Shown here: positions 1-10,862 of the stretch, in pieces
How positions within the stretch are numbered: the stretch's first letter is position 1
Layout of the letters: every line of letters starts with the position of its first letter
Assembly: GCF_041435335.1 (NCBI RefSeq)
Contig: NZ_CP108430.1
Coordinates: forward strand, 6,919,001 to 6,983,000
Length of the DNA stretch: 64,000 nt
Reading direction: 5' to 3'
Source of the DNA: Streptomyces sp. NBC_01283
GTDB taxonomy: Bacteria; Actinomycetota; Actinomycetes; Streptomycetales; Streptomycetaceae
Program-made: the position numbers and the translations under genes
Notes under the pieces: model-generated
What the model saw: the letters and a program-made list of their open reading frames with translations, nothing else
Databases searched by the model: none
Told to the model about the DNA's origin: nothing

Positions 1-292
1 CTCCAGCGGGGGCCGCGGACTGTTTGCCGACAACGCTCAGCTTGTGATAGGGGGCAACGCCACGCAGACCGAGGGATTCGAGTCCTCGCTGGGCACCTGG
101 GCGGTCGCTCCGGCGCCCCCCGGCAGCCCCAACATCACGGGTGACTGGGCCCGTACGGGGGAGCTCTACAAGCCCTATGCGGCCGTCACAGCGCGTGACA
201 GCGTGCTGCTCGGCTTCGGGTTCGAGCATGTACCCGGAAGTGCCGAACGGGCCGCTCTTATGGGCGCATCCCTTGCACATCTGCGCCGCTGA
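1..292 (+). CDS. Secreted zinc metallopeptidase (carboxypeptidase / immune inhibitor A type), C-terminal part only
   Basis: Only the last ~96 residues are inside the window; the frame is open from base 2 to the TGA at 290-292. Visible are a beta-rich stretch (GRGLFADNAQLV, then FESSLGTW) and a helical end with LLGFGFEHV and the charged tail SLAHLRR. This resembles the C-terminal accessory region of Streptomyces M14 carboxypeptidase / M6 immune-inhibitor-A proteins, and such a gene lies upstream of gap in S. coelicolor from memory. The catalytic domain is outside the window, so the family rests on this tail and on synteny. Confidence 0.6.
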   Translation, partial: SSGGRGLFADNAQLVIGGNATQTEGFESSLGTWAVAPAPPGSPNITGDWARTGELYKPYAAVTARDSVLLGFGFEHVPGSAERAALMGASLAHLRR

Positions 293-312
293 CGCTGCGT
301 AATCAGGACCAA

Positions 313-370
313 GGTCCCGGTGGCTCGTGCTCCCTACTCGGGGGTACGGGCCACCGTGCCGTCCGGGACC
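313..370 (+). terminator. Candidate terminator hairpin between the metallopeptidase gene and gap
   Basis: Arms GGTCCCGG (313-320) and CCGGGACC (363-370) are perfectly complementary. Inside them, CGGTGGC (318-324) can alternatively pair with GCCACCG (350-356). There is no T-tract, as is usual for Streptomyces terminators. The rest of the 293-481 gap should hold the gap promoter, but I could not pick a convincing -35/-10 pair. Confidence 0.4.
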
Positions 371-406
371 CCTGTCGATGTCACCCAAAGGCCCTCAGAG
401 AGGTAG

Positions 407-1492
<1,086 letters not shown>

Positions 1493-1529
1493 TCACCAGA
1501 GCAGGCACCTCGATGTGAGCACAGGGTCC

Positions 1530-1560
1530 GGACCGCGCAATACTGCGTGGTCCGGGCCTT
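1530..1560 (+). terminator. Intercistronic hairpin between gap and pgk (terminator/attenuator or processing site)
   Basis: GGACCGCGCA (1530-1539), a four-base loop, then TGCGTGGTCC (1544-1553): a 10-bp stem with one G-T pair, followed by GGGCCTTGTT. It sits 37 nt past the gap stop and 47 nt before the pgk start. Partial termination or an RNA-processing/stability element would both explain more gap than pgk mRNA; that is inference. Confidence 0.5.
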
Positions 1561-1600
1561 GTTGCACGTCAGCCCTCTAAAGGAGTCCTGGAGTCCAGCC

Positions 1601-2812
1601 ATGAAGACGATTCGTGAACTTCTCGCCGAAGGGGTCGAAGGCAAGCGGGTCTTCGTCCGCGCCGACCTCAATGTGCCGCTCGCCGACGGCACCATCACCG
1701 ACGACGGCCGCATCCGCGCCGTCCTGCCGACCGTCACCAAGCTCGTCGAAGCCGGCGCCAAGGTGATCGTCGCCTCGCACCTCGGCCGCCCCAAGGGCGC
1801 CCCGGACCCGGTGTTCTCGCTGCTTCCCGCCGCCGAGCGCCTCGGTGAACTCCTCGGCAAGCCCGTGGCGTTCGCCCAGGACACCGTCGGCCCCGCCGCG
1901 CACGACGCGGTCGACGGTCTCGAGCCCGGCCAGGTCGCCGTCATCGAGAACCTCCGCTTCAACGCGGGCGAGACGTCCAAGGACGACACCGAGCGCGGCG
2001 AGTTCGCCGACAAGCTCGCCGCCCTCGCGGATGTCTACGTGGGCGACGGTTTCGGTGCGGTGCACCGCAAGCACGCCTCCGTGTTCGACCTCCCGGCGCG
2101 CCTGCCGCACTACGCGGGCTTCCTCATCGCCACCGAGGTCGGCGTCCTGAAGAAGCTGACCGAGGACGTCAAGCGTCCGTACGTCGTCGCGCTCGGCGGC
2201 GCCAAGGTCTCCGACAAGCTGGCCGTCATCGACCAGCTGCTCGGCAAGGCCGACCGCCTCCTGATCGGCGGCGGCATGGCCTACACCTTCCTGAAGGCCC
2301 AGGGCCACGAGGTCGGCATCTCCCTCCTCCAGGAGGACCAGGTCCCGACCGTCAAGGAGTACATCAAGCGCGCACAGGAGAGCGGCGTCGAGCTGGTCCT
2401 CCCCGTCGACGTGCTGGTCTCCACCGAGTTCCCGGACCTGAAGACCAAGGCCCCGGCCAACCCCACCACGGTCGCCGCGGACGCCATCCCGGCCGACCAG
2501 GAGGGTCTCGACATCGGACCCGAGACCCGTAAGCTCTACGCCTCGAAGCTCGCCGACGCGGGCACCGTCTTCTGGAACGGTCCGATGGGCGTCTTCGAGC
2601 ACCCCGACTACGCCGAGGGCACCAAGGCGGTCGCCCAGGCCCTCCTCGACTCCCCGGCCTTCACGGTCGTCGGCGGTGGCGACTCCGCCGCGGCCGTCCG
2701 GACGCTGGGATTCGACGAGAACGCATTCGGCCACATTTCCACCGGCGGCGGCGCCTCCCTCGAATACCTCGAGGGCAAGACGCTCCCCGGCCTCGCCGCA
2801 CTGGAGAACTGA
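1601..2812 (+). CDS. pgk: Phosphoglycerate kinase
   Basis: Transfers the acyl phosphate of 1,3-bisphosphoglycerate to ADP. The protein is 403 aa, the usual monomer length. RADLNVPL (20-27) and SHLGRPKG are the substrate-binding signatures of the N domain. GGGDSAAAV and the C-terminal STGGGASLEYLEGK are the nucleotide-binding signatures. The ATG at 1601 is chosen over the longer open frame from 1547 because KTIRELL is the family N terminus; AAGGAG at ~1580 and GGAG at 1590 lie upstream. The gene is followed after 6 nt by tpiA, so the two are almost certainly cotranscribed. Confidence 0.97.
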   Translation: MKTIRELLAEGVEGKRVFVRADLNVPLADGTITDDGRIRAVLPTVTKLVEAGAKVIVASHLGRPKGAPDPVFSLLPAAERLGELLGKPVAFAQDTVGPAAHDAVDGLEPGQVAVIENLRFNAGETSKDDTERGEFADKLAALADVYVGDGFGAVHRKHASVFDLPARLPHYAGFLIATEVGVLKKLTEDVKRPYVVALGGAKVSDKLAVIDQLLGKADRLLIGGGMAYTFLKAQGHEVGISLLQEDQVPTVKEYIKRAQESGVELVLPVDVLVSTEFPDLKTKAPANPTTVAADAIPADQEGLDIGPETRKLYASKLADAGTVFWNGPMGVFEHPDYAEGTKAVAQALLDSPAFTVVGGGDSAAAVRTLGFDENAFGHISTGGGASLEYLEGKTLPGLAALEN

Positions 2813-2818
2813 CACCTG

Positions 2819-3595
<777 letters not shown>

Positions 3596-3702
3596 GTATG
3601 CGGTAGCGCCGATACGTCGTACCCTTGCGGGGGCCGGGCGGCTTCGCTCAGCGAGGCACCGGCCCCCGTCGTCTATCCAGTTCCGAGGAAGTTGGTCCAG
3701 CC

Positions 3703-3939
3703 GTGGTTATGGGGTTCTCGATCGCCCTGATCGTCTTCAGCCTGCTGATGATGCTGCTGGTGCTGATGCACAAGGGCAAGGGCGGCGGTCTCTCCGACAT
3801 GTTCGGTGGCGGCATGCAGTCCTCCGTCGGCGGCTCGTCGGTCGCCGAGCGCAACCTCGACCGCATCACTGTCGTGGTCGGTCTTCTCTGGTTCGCGTGC
3901 ATTGTCGTGCTCGGCCTGTTGATGAAGGTGAACAACTGA
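3703..3939 (+). CDS. secG: Preprotein translocase subunit SecG
   Basis: Small integral membrane component of the SecYEG channel. The 78-residue product has two hydrophobic helices (about 4-22 and 53-72) flanking the conserved cytoplasmic loop with KGKGGGLSDMFGGG, the SecG signature. The frame is open further upstream, but the GTG at 3703 (or ATG 3709) fits the family length and follows GAGGAAG at ~3684. Sitting behind the glycolytic genes is the normal actinobacterial location. It ends shortly before a long hairpin at 3983-4031. Confidence 0.93.
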   Translation: MVMGFSIALIVFSLLMMLLVLMHKGKGGGLSDMFGGGMQSSVGGSSVAERNLDRITVVVGLLWFACIVVLGLLMKVNN

Positions 3940-3982
3940 CCGCGAAAGCGGCTTGATTGCTACCTTGCGAAAGCTTCGCTTA

Positions 3983-4031
3983 AAGCCCCATGTACGGTGC
4001 GCGCCGCACGGCGCGGATTATCATGGGGCTT
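3983..4031 (+). terminator. Terminator hairpin after secG
   Basis: AAGCCCCATG (3983-3992) pairs perfectly with CATGGGGCTT (4022-4031). The enclosed segment can fold a smaller GTGCG/CGCAC hairpin. It separates the gap-secG cluster from the next gene. Confidence 0.7.
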
Positions 4032-4061
4032 GCGTCTCTGGGTGGGGTGTAACTCCAAACA

Positions 4062-4090
4062 CTGGACGCGCGTTGGGCCTTACGTAGACT
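4062..4090 (+). promoter_or_regulatory. Candidate HrdB-type promoter of the RbpA-family gene
   Basis: CTGGAC (4062-4067), 17 nt, TAGACT (4085-4090). It lies just after the secG terminator and about 42 nt before the GTG start at 4132. Confidence 0.5.
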
Positions 4091-4131
4091 GAGGCGCCCG
4101 CAGCAGCACCATCACGCAGGGAGTTACGACC

Positions 4132-4467
4132 GTGGCAAGTGGCAACGCGATCCGAGGAAGTCGGGTCGGGGCGGGGCCGATGGGCGAGGCCGAGCGCGGT
4201 GAGTCCGCGCCGCGACTGCGCATCTCCTTCTGGTGCTCCAACGGACACGAGACGGTGCCCAGCTTCGCCAGCGACGCGCAGGTCCCCGATACGTGGGACT
4301 GCCCCCGCTGCGGCTTTCCCGCAGGTCAGGACCGGGACAACCCGCCGGACCCGCCCCGCACCGAGCCGTACAAGACGCACCTGGCGTATGTGCGGGAGCG
4401 GCGCAGCGACGCGGACGGCGAGGCGATTCTCGCGGAGGCGCTGGCCAAACTGCGGGGCGAGATCTAG
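4132..4467 (+). CDS. RbpA-family RNA polymerase-binding protein
   Basis: RbpA proteins bind actinobacterial RNA polymerase and the principal sigma factor and stimulate open-complex formation. This 111-aa protein has the family layout: an N-terminal AIRGSRVGAG tail, a small core with a zinc-type set Cys35-X3-His39 and Cys57-X2-Cys60, a short linker, and a C-terminal sigma-interaction helix region RTEPYKTHLAYVRERRS. The characterised S. coelicolor RbpA (SCO1421) sits elsewhere and has a different sequence, so this is probably a paralogue; I leave the symbol blank. GGGAG precedes the GTG start. It is a single-gene unit between two terminators. Confidence 0.85.
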   Translation: MASGNAIRGSRVGAGPMGEAERGESAPRLRISFWCSNGHETVPSFASDAQVPDTWDCPRCGFPAGQDRDNPPDPPRTEPYKTHLAYVRERRSDADGEAILAEALAKLRGEI

Positions 4468-4478
4468 GGCGTGCGAAG

Positions 4479-4515
4479 GGCCGGACATCCGTGGATGTCC
4501 GGCCGCTGTGTTTTT
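4479..4515 (+). terminator. Intrinsic terminator after the RbpA-family gene
   Basis: GGCCGGACAT (4479-4488) pairs perfectly with ATGTCCGGCC (4495-4504) around a six-base loop, followed by a five-T run at 4511-4515. This is the most classical terminator in the window. Confidence 0.85.
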
Positions 4516-4646
4516 CACGCGGCGTTTACTGGCACGTGTGCGGACAGACAGCTTCAGAGATCTCATATCGGGCCCTGATCAATTAGGTTGGAACGTGCAG
4601 CGGGGCAAGGTACGTACACAGGTACGAGAGAAGGCTGAAGTCCGAG

Positions 4647-6299
4647 ATGAACGCAGAAAGCCGCGCCAGGCTCAACCAGACGCCCGAATGGGCGGCGCTC
4701 AGCAAGCACCGGGAGCAGCTGGGGGAGGTGCAGCTGCGTGAGCTGTTCGCGAAGGATCCGGCGCGCGGCACGCAGTACACGCTCCAGGTCGGCGACCTGC
4801 ACGTCGACTACTCCAAGCACCTCGTCACGGACGAGACGCTGACGCTCCTGCGCGATCTTGCCGCGGCCACCGACGTCTTCGGCCTGCGGGACGCCATGTT
4901 CCGCGGCGAGAAGATCAACACCACCGAGGACCGCGCCGTCCTGCACACCGCGCTGCGCGCCCCGCGGGACGCGGTGGTCGAGGTCGACGGCGAGAACGTG
5001 GTGCCGGGCGTGCACGCCGTGCTCGACAAGATGTCCGCCTTCGCGGACAAGGTCCGCTCCGGCGAGTGGACCGGACACACCGGCAAGCGCATCAAGAACA
5101 TCGTGAACGTCGGCATCGGCGGCTCGGACCTCGGTCCCGCCATGGCGTACGAAGCGCTCCGGTCCTTCACCGACCGCGACCTCACCGTGCGCTTCGTGTC
5201 GAACGTCGACGGCGCCGACCTGCACGAGGCCGTGCGGGACCTGGACCCGGCCGAGACCCTGTTCATCATCGCCTCAAAGACGTTCACCACCATCGAGACG
5301 ATCACGAACGCCACCTCGGCGCGCGACTGGCTCCTGACCGGCCTGCGCGCCGACCAGAGCGCCGTCGCCAAGCACTTCGTGGCCCTGTCGACGAACGGCG
5401 GGAAGGTCTCCGACTTCGGCATCGACACGGCCAACATGTTCGAGTTCTGGGACTGGGTCGGTGGCCGTTACTCGTTCGACTCGGCGATCGGTCTGTCGCT
5501 GATGATCGCGATCGGCCCGGACGCCTTCCGCGAGATGCTGGACGGCTTCCACCTCGTCGACGAGCACTTCCGCACGGCGCCCGCCGAGTCGAACGTGCCG
5601 CTCCTGCTCGGCCTGCTGGGCATCTGGTACGGCAACTTCCACGACGCCCAGTCGCACGCGGTCCTGCCGTACTCGCACTACCTCTCCAAGTTCACGGCCT
5701 ACCTCCAGCAGCTCGACATGGAGTCCAACGGCAAGTCCGTGGGCCGTGACGGCGAGCCGGTCGACTGGCAGACGGGACCGGTCGTCTGGGGCACGCCGGG
5801 CACCAACGGCCAGCACGCGTACTACCAACTCATCCACCAGGGCACGAAGTTGATCCCGGCGGACTTCATCGGCTTCGCCGAACCAGTCGGTGATCTGCTG
5901 CCCGGCCTGGTGGCCCAGCACGACCTCCTGATGGCCAACTTCTTCGCGCAGACGCAGGCGCTGGCCTTCGGCAAGACGCCCGACGAGGTGCGGGCCGAGG
6001 GCGTGCCGGAAGAGCTCGTCCCGCACAAGACGTTCCAGGGCAACCACCCGACGACGACGCTCCTCGCCAAGGAACTGACGCCGTCGGTTCTCGGTCAACT
6101 CATCGCGCTCTACGAGCACAAGGTGTTCGTGCAGGGCGCCGTGTGGAACATCGACTCGTTCGACCAGTGGGGCGTCGAGCTCGGCAAGGTCCTCGCCAAG
6201 CGCATCGAGCCCGCCCTGACCGAGGGCGCGGACGTGCCGGACCTGGACGGTTCGACGACGGCGCTGGTCGCCAAGTACCGCACCCTGCGCGGGCGTTGA
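4647..6299 (+). CDS. pgi: Glucose-6-phosphate isomerase
   Basis: Interconverts glucose-6-phosphate and fructose-6-phosphate, the branch point between glycolysis and the pentose phosphate genes encoded just downstream on the other strand. The 550-aa length matches the large bacterial PGI family. Motifs: [13 protein letters not shown] (sugar phosphate), MESNGKS with catalytic Glu359, His397 in IHQGTKL, and the signature ending in [10 protein letters not shown] with Lys514. The ATG at 4647 opens on [14 protein letters not shown], typical for the family. No promoter could be assigned in the 130 nt after the preceding terminator. Confidence 0.97.
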   Translation: MNAESRARLNQTPEWAALSKHREQLGEVQLRELFAKDPARGTQYTLQVGDLHVDYSKHLVTDETLTLLRDLAAATDVFGLRDAMFRGEKINTTEDRAVLHTALRAPRDAVVEVDGENVVPGVHAVLDKMSAFADKVRSGEWTGHTGKRIKNIVNVGIGGSDLGPAMAYEALRSFTDRDLTVRFVSNVDGADLHEAVRDLDPAETLFIIASKTFTTIETITNATSARDWLLTGLRADQSAVAKHFVALSTNGGKVSDFGIDTANMFEFWDWVGGRYSFDSAIGLSLMIAIGPDAFREMLDGFHLVDEHFRTAPAESNVPLLLGLLGIWYGNFHDAQSHAVLPYSHYLSKFTAYLQQLDMESNGKSVGRDGEPVDWQTGPVVWGTPGTNGQHAYYQLIHQGTKLIPADFIGFAEPVGDLLPGLVAQHDLLMANFFAQTQALAFGKTPDEVRAEGVPEELVPHKTFQGNHPTTTLLAKELTPSVLGQLIALYEHKVFVQGAVWNIDSFDQWGVELGKVLAKRIEPALTEGADVPDLDGSTTALVAKYRTLRGR

Positions 6300-6320
6300 T
6301 CCTCTGAGCAGCAGCTGAAA

Positions 6321-6362
6321 CAGTACGGCCCGGTCCGCCGAGAGGCGGGCCGGGCCGTACTG
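6321..6362. terminator. Bidirectional terminator between convergent pgi and pgl
   Basis: A 19-bp stem (6321-6339 with 6344-6362, a single T-G wobble) is closed by a GAGA tetraloop. It lies 21 nt after the pgi stop and 16 nt from the pgl stop, so it can serve both strands. Confidence 0.85.
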
Positions 6363-6378
6363 CCGTAATGCGAACCGG

Positions 6379-7158
6379 TCAGGAAGAAGCCGGCGGATAC
6401 AGGTCGCGCGGCAGCTGCGAGGCCGCCGCCGTGTCCAGCAGCCACAGCGTCCGCGACCTGCCGTACGCGCCCGCGGCGGGCGCCTGCACCTCACCCGCGC
6501 CCGACAGGGCGATCGCCGCGGCGTTCGCCTTGTCCTCGCCGGCCGCGAGCAGCCACACCTCGCGCGCCGAGCGGATCGCCGGCAGCGTGAGCGTGATGCG
6601 GACGGGCGGCGGCTTGGGCGCGCCGTGCACGCCGACCACCGTCCGCTCCGTCTCGCGGACCGCGGGCAACTCCGGGAAGAGCGACGCGACATGGGTGTCC
6701 GGGCCGACGCCCAGCATCAGCACGTCGAACGTCGGCACCGGACCGTGGTCCTCGGGCCCCGCGGCCGCGGTGAGCTCGGCCGCGTACATCCCGGCCGCCG
6801 CGTCCACCTCGTACGCACCGTCCGACGCGGGCATCGGATGCACCCGGGCCGGGTTCAGGGGCACCGAGTCGAGCAGTGCCTCCTTGGCCTGGGTGTAGTT
6901 GCGCTCCGGGTCGCCGTCCGGCAGGAAGCGCTCGTCGCCCCACCACAGGTCCAGGCGCGACCAGTCGATCGCGTCCTTCGCGGGGGACGAACTCAGCGCC
7001 GCGAGCAGGCCGTTGCCGTTGCGGCCGCCCGTGAGGACCACCGACGCGAAGCCGCGGGCGGCCTGCGCGTCGACGATCTTCGTGATGAGGCGGGCCGCGG
7101 CGGCCTGCGCCATCAGCTCCTTGTCGCGGTGCACGACCAGCTGCGGCGCCGCGCTCAC
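6379..7158 (-). CDS. pgl: 6-phosphogluconolactonase (DevB/Pgl type)
   Basis: Hydrolyses 6-phosphogluconolactone, the second step of the oxidative pentose phosphate pathway. The 259-residue protein has LTGGRNGNGLL (substrate loop), WWGDERFLPDGD...NY (the DevB signature) and MLGVGPDTHVASLFP (catalytic His region). The family usually reads GDGH at this last motif; here it is GPDTH, a mild variation. The GTG start at 7158 overlaps the opcA stop by 4 nt, giving translational coupling. It is the last gene of the leftward tkt operon. Confidence 0.94.
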   Translation of the reverse strand: MSAAPQLVVHRDKELMAQAAAARLITKIVDAQAARGFASVVLTGGRNGNGLLAALSSSPAKDAIDWSRLDLWWGDERFLPDGDPERNYTQAKEALLDSVPLNPARVHPMPASDGAYEVDAAAGMYAAELTAAAGPEDHGPVPTFDVLMLGVGPDTHVASLFPELPAVRETERTVVGVHGAPKPPPVRITLTLPAIRSAREVWLLAAGEDKANAAAIALSGAGEVQAPAAGAYGRSRTLWLLDTAAASQLPRDLYPPASS

Positions 7159-8183
7159 TTCGTCGCCGCCTTCTTGGCCGGGGTCTTCTTCGCTGGGGCG
7201 GTCTTCTTCGCCGCCTCGGCGGGCTCCTCCACCGCGGGAACCGTGGTCTCCTCGGCGGGCTCGCCAAGACGGTCCACGCCGAACTTCAGCGCGGACGCGT
7301 AGGTGTCGTCCGGGTCGAGACGGCGCAGCTCCTCGGCGATCAGCTCGGCCGTCTCGCGGCGCTTGAGCGCCACCGCACGGTCGGGCTGCCCCTGGATGGA
7401 GAGCGTGGCGAGCGAGCCGTCGGCCCGGCCGAGCACGATGGGACCGCAGTCGGTGTCCATGCGTACGCCGGTGAGGCCGGGGCCCGCGGAGAGCGAGCGC
7501 TTCACGGGGACGGAGAGCCGGTCCGCGAGCCACATGGCGAGCAGCTCGCAGCTCGGGTTGAACTCCTCGCCCTCCACCTCGACCGACGTCACCTTGCAGT
7601 GGATCTGGTCGAGGGCCGCCGCGAGCATCGAGCGCCACGGGGTGATCCGGGTCCAGGAGAGGTCCGTGTCGCCGGGGTGGTAGGCGTCGGCGCGCGCGGT
7701 CAGCTCGTGGATCGGCTGCTCGGCGGCGTACGTGTCCGTGACGCGGCGCTGAGCGAGGGCGCCCAGCGGGTCCTTGGCCGGGTTGAGCGGCGCGTTGACC
7801 GGCCACCACACGACCACGGGGGCGTCGGGAAGCAGCAGCGGCAGGACGACCGACTGGGCGTGGTTGATGACCTCGCCGTACAGCCGCAGGACGACCGTCT
7901 CGCCGGTGCCCGCCTCGACGCCGACCCGTACCTCGGCGTCCAGACGCGACGTCGTGCGGTCACGGGGCGAGCGCGCGGCGCGCTTGATGACGACCAGGGT
8001 GCGCGAGGGGTGCTCGCGCGACGCCTCGTTGGCGGCCTTCAGGGCGTCGTAGGCGTTCTCCTCGTCGGTCACGATGACGAGGGTGAGCACCATGCCGACG
8101 GCCGGGGTGCCGATCGCCCTGCGCCCCTTCACGAGCGCCTTGTTGATCTTGCTGGACGTGGTGTCCGTAAGGTCGATCTTCAT
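7155..8183 (-). CDS. opcA: Glucose-6-phosphate dehydrogenase assembly protein OpcA
   Basis: OpcA is required for assembly or redox activation of glucose-6-phosphate dehydrogenase in actinobacteria and cyanobacteria. The 342-aa protein starts MKIDLTDTTSSKINKAL and has the conserved VVWWPVNAPLNPAKDP and the ITPWRSMLAAALDQ segment. The last ~20 residues form a lysine/alanine/proline tail with repeated PAKK units, resembling histone H1-like tails and probably disordered. The ATG at 8183 overlaps the zwf stop by 4 nt, matching the idea that OpcA and Zwf are made in step. Confidence 0.94.
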   Translation of the reverse strand: MKIDLTDTTSSKINKALVKGRRAIGTPAVGMVLTLVIVTDEENAYDALKAANEASREHPSRTLVVIKRAARSPRDRTTSRLDAEVRVGVEAGTGETVVLRLYGEVINHAQSVVLPLLLPDAPVVVWWPVNAPLNPAKDPLGALAQRRVTDTYAAEQPIHELTARADAYHPGDTDLSWTRITPWRSMLAAALDQIHCKVTSVEVEGEEFNPSCELLAMWLADRLSVPVKRSLSAGPGLTGVRMDTDCGPIVLGRADGSLATLSIQGQPDRAVALKRRETAELIAEELRRLDPDDTYASALKFGVDRLGEPAEETTVPAVEEPAEAAKKTAPAKKTPAKKAATK

Positions 8184-9703
8184 GGGCGACGCCAGCTCCG
8201 TCCGTCTCGTGCGAGCATTTCGTCCGCCTCGGACGGGCCCCAGGTCCCGGACGGGTACTGCGCGGGCTTGCCGTGCTTGTCCCAGTACTCCTCGATCGGG
8301 TCGAGGATGTTCCAGGAGAGCTCGACCTCCTCCGTGCGCGGGAAGAGGTTGGCGTCGCCGAGCAGGACGTCCAGGATCAGGCGCTCGTACGCCTCCGGGC
8401 TGGACTCGGTGAAGGACTCGCCGTAGGCGAAGTCCATCGACACGTCGCGGATCTCCATCGAGGTGCCGGGCACCTTCGAGCCGAACCGGACCGTGATGCC
8501 CTCGTCGGGCTGGACGCGGATGACGATCGCGTTCTGGCCCAGCTCCTCCGTCGCCGTGTGGTCGAAGGGGGAGTGGGGCGCGCGCTGGAAGACGACCGCG
8601 ATCTCGGTGACGCGGCGGCCAAGGCGCTTGCCGGTGCGGAGGTAGAAGGGGACGCCCGCCCAGCGGCGGTTGTCCACCTCCAGCTTGATGGCCGCGTAGG
8701 TGTCGGTCTTCGACTTGGGGTCGATGCCCTCTTCCTGGAGGTAGCCGACGGCCTTCTCGCCGCCCTGCCACCCCGCGGCGTACTGACCGCGGACCGTGCT
8801 CTCGCCGAGGTCCTTGGGCAGCCGCACGGCACCCAGGACCTTCGCCTTCTCGGCCACCAGCGCGTTCGCGTCGAAGGAGGCGGGCTCCTCCATCGCGGTC
8901 AGCGCCATCAGCTGGAGCAGGTGGTTCTGGATGACGTCACGGGCGGCGCCGATGCCGTCGTAGTACCCGGCCCGGCCGCCGATGCCGATGTCCTCGGCCA
9001 TCGTGATCTGGATGTGGTCCACGTACGACCGGTTCCAGATCGGCTCGAACATCTGGTTGGCGAAGCGGAGCGCCAGGATGTTCTGGACGGTCTCCTTGCC
9101 GAGGTAGTGGTCGATCCGGAACACCTGGTCCGGGGCGAACACCTCGTGCACGATCGAGTTGAGCTCCTTGGCCGACGTCAGGTCGTGTCCGAAGGGCTTC
9201 TCGATGACCGCGCGGCGCCAGGAGCCCTGCGGGGCGTCCGCCAGCTCGTGCTTCTTGAGCTGCTGGACGACCTGCGGGAAGAACTTCGGGGGCACCGACA
9301 GGTAGAAGGCGAAGTTGCCGCCCGTGCCCTGTGCCTTGTCGAGGTCCTGGATGGTGGCCTTGAGCTGCTCGAACGCGGCGTCGTCGTCGAAGTTGCCCTG
9401 GACGAAGCGCATCCCCTGGATGAGCTGCTGCCAGACCTCCTCGCGGAACGGCGTGCGCGAGTGCTGCTTGACCGCGTCGTGGACGACCTGGGCGAAGTCC
9501 TCGTCCTCCCAGTCGCGACGCGCGAAGCCGATGAGCGAGAAGCCCGGCGGCAACAGACCTCGGTTGGCGAGGTCATACACAGCGGGCATCAGCTTTTTAC
9601 GGGACAAATCGCCCGTGACGCCAAAGATGACCAGGCCCGACGGCCCCGCGATACGCGGGAGCCGTCGGTCTGCGGCGTCACGCAGCGGATTGCTGCTTGA
9701 CAA
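8180..9703 (-). CDS. zwf: Glucose-6-phosphate 1-dehydrogenase
   Basis: Oxidises glucose-6-phosphate to 6-phosphogluconolactone, making NADPH. The 507-residue product has the nucleotide motif FGVTGDLSRKKLMPA, the active-site signature RIDHYLGKE, and the EKPFGHDL substrate segment. The frame stays open upstream, but the TTG at 9703 gives the Streptomyces N terminus SSSNPLRDAADRRLP and is preceded at 9 nt by GGAGGG lying inside the end of tal. The coding end overlaps the opcA start (ATGA). Confidence 0.96.
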   Translation of the reverse strand: MSSSNPLRDAADRRLPRIAGPSGLVIFGVTGDLSRKKLMPAVYDLANRGLLPPGFSLIGFARRDWEDEDFAQVVHDAVKQHSRTPFREEVWQQLIQGMRFVQGNFDDDAAFEQLKATIQDLDKAQGTGGNFAFYLSVPPKFFPQVVQQLKKHELADAPQGSWRRAVIEKPFGHDLTSAKELNSIVHEVFAPDQVFRIDHYLGKETVQNILALRFANQMFEPIWNRSYVDHIQITMAEDIGIGGRAGYYDGIGAARDVIQNHLLQLMALTAMEEPASFDANALVAEKAKVLGAVRLPKDLGESTVRGQYAAGWQGGEKAVGYLQEEGIDPKSKTDTYAAIKLEVDNRRWAGVPFYLRTGKRLGRRVTEIAVVFQRAPHSPFDHTATEELGQNAIVIRVQPDEGITVRFGSKVPGTSMEIRDVSMDFAYGESFTESSPEAYERLILDVLLGDANLFPRTEEVELSWNILDPIEEYWDKHGKPAQYPSGTWGPSEADEMLARDGRSWRRP

Positions 9704-9708
9704 GGTGG

Positions 9709-10827
9709 TCAGCCCTCCGAAGGGGTGAGGCGCTTGAGCTCCGCCTCGGTGGACTTGAGCAGGTCGTTCCAGGACGCCTCGAACTTCTCGACGCCCTCGT
9801 CCTCGAGCAGCTGCACCACGTCGTCGTAGCTGATGCCGAGCTTCTCGACGGCCTCGATCTCGCCGCGCGCGGTGTCGTACGTCCCCGCGATGGTGTTGCC
9901 GGTGATCTGACCGTGGTCGGCGGCGGCCTCCAGGGTCGCCTCCGGCATCGTGTTCACCGTGTTCGGCGCGACCAGGTCGTCGACGTACAGGGTGTCCTTG
10001 TACGCCGGGTCCTTGACGCCGGTCGAGGCCCACAGCGGACGCTGCTTGTTGCCCTGCGCCTTGTCGAGCGCGGCCCAGCGGTCGGACGAGAAGACCTCTT
10101 CGTACGCCTCGTACGCCAGACGGGCGTTGGCGAGGGCGGCCTTGCCCTTGAGGGCCTTGGCCTCGTCCGTGCCGATGCCGTCCAGGCGCTTGTCGATCTC
10201 GGTGTCCACGCGGGACACGAAGAAGGACGCCACCGAGTGGATCTTGGAGAGGTCCAGGCCGGCGGCCTTCGCCTTCTCCAGGCCCGCCAGGTACGCGTCC
10301 ATGACCTCGCGGTAGCGCTCCAGCGAGAAGATCAGCGTCACGTTCACGCTGATGCCCTTGCCGATGACCTCGGTGATCGCGGGCAGGCCCGCCTTCGTCG
10401 CCGGGATCTTGATGAGCGTGTTCGGGCGGTCCACCAGCCAGGCGAGCTGCTTGGCCTCGGCGACCGTCGACTTCGTGTTGTGCGCCAGGCGCGGGTCGAC
10501 CTCGATCGACACGCGGCCGTCCTGGCCGCCCGTCGCGTCGAAGACCGGGCGCAGGATGTCGGCGGCGTCACGGACGTCCGCCGTCGTGATCATGCGGATG
10601 GCCTCTTCGACGGTGACACCGCGGGCGGCGAGGTCCGAGACCTGCTGCTCGTAGCCGTCACCGCTGCTGATCGCCTTCTGGAAGATCGACGGGTTCGTCG
10701 TGACGCCCACGACGTGACTCTGGTCGATCAGCTCGGCGAGGTTGCCGGACGTGATCCGCTTGCGCGACAGGTCGTCCAGCCAGATCGCGACGCCTTCGTC
10801 GGAAAGGCGCTTGAGTGCGTCTGTCAT
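9709..10827 (-). CDS. tal: Transaldolase
   Basis: Transfers a dihydroxyacetone unit between sugar phosphates in the non-oxidative pentose phosphate pathway. The 372-aa length fits the larger actinobacterial transaldolases. [13 protein letters not shown] is the N-terminal signature and the Schiff-base lysine lies in TLIKIPAT. The gene lies between tkt (35 nt upstream) and zwf, whose ribosome-binding site it contains. Confidence 0.96.
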   Translation of the reverse strand: MTDALKRLSDEGVAIWLDDLSRKRITSGNLAELIDQSHVVGVTTNPSIFQKAISSGDGYEQQVSDLAARGVTVEEAIRMITTADVRDAADILRPVFDATGGQDGRVSIEVDPRLAHNTKSTVAEAKQLAWLVDRPNTLIKIPATKAGLPAITEVIGKGISVNVTLIFSLERYREVMDAYLAGLEKAKAAGLDLSKIHSVASFFVSRVDTEIDKRLDGIGTDEAKALKGKAALANARLAYEAYEEVFSSDRWAALDKAQGNKQRPLWASTGVKDPAYKDTLYVDDLVAPNTVNTMPEATLEAAADHGQITGNTIAGTYDTARGEIEAVEKLGISYDDVVQLLEDEGVEKFEASWNDLLKSTEAELKRLTPSEG

Positions 10828-10862
10828 GGGGATTACATCTCCTACTTGGTCGTATGTCGGCG

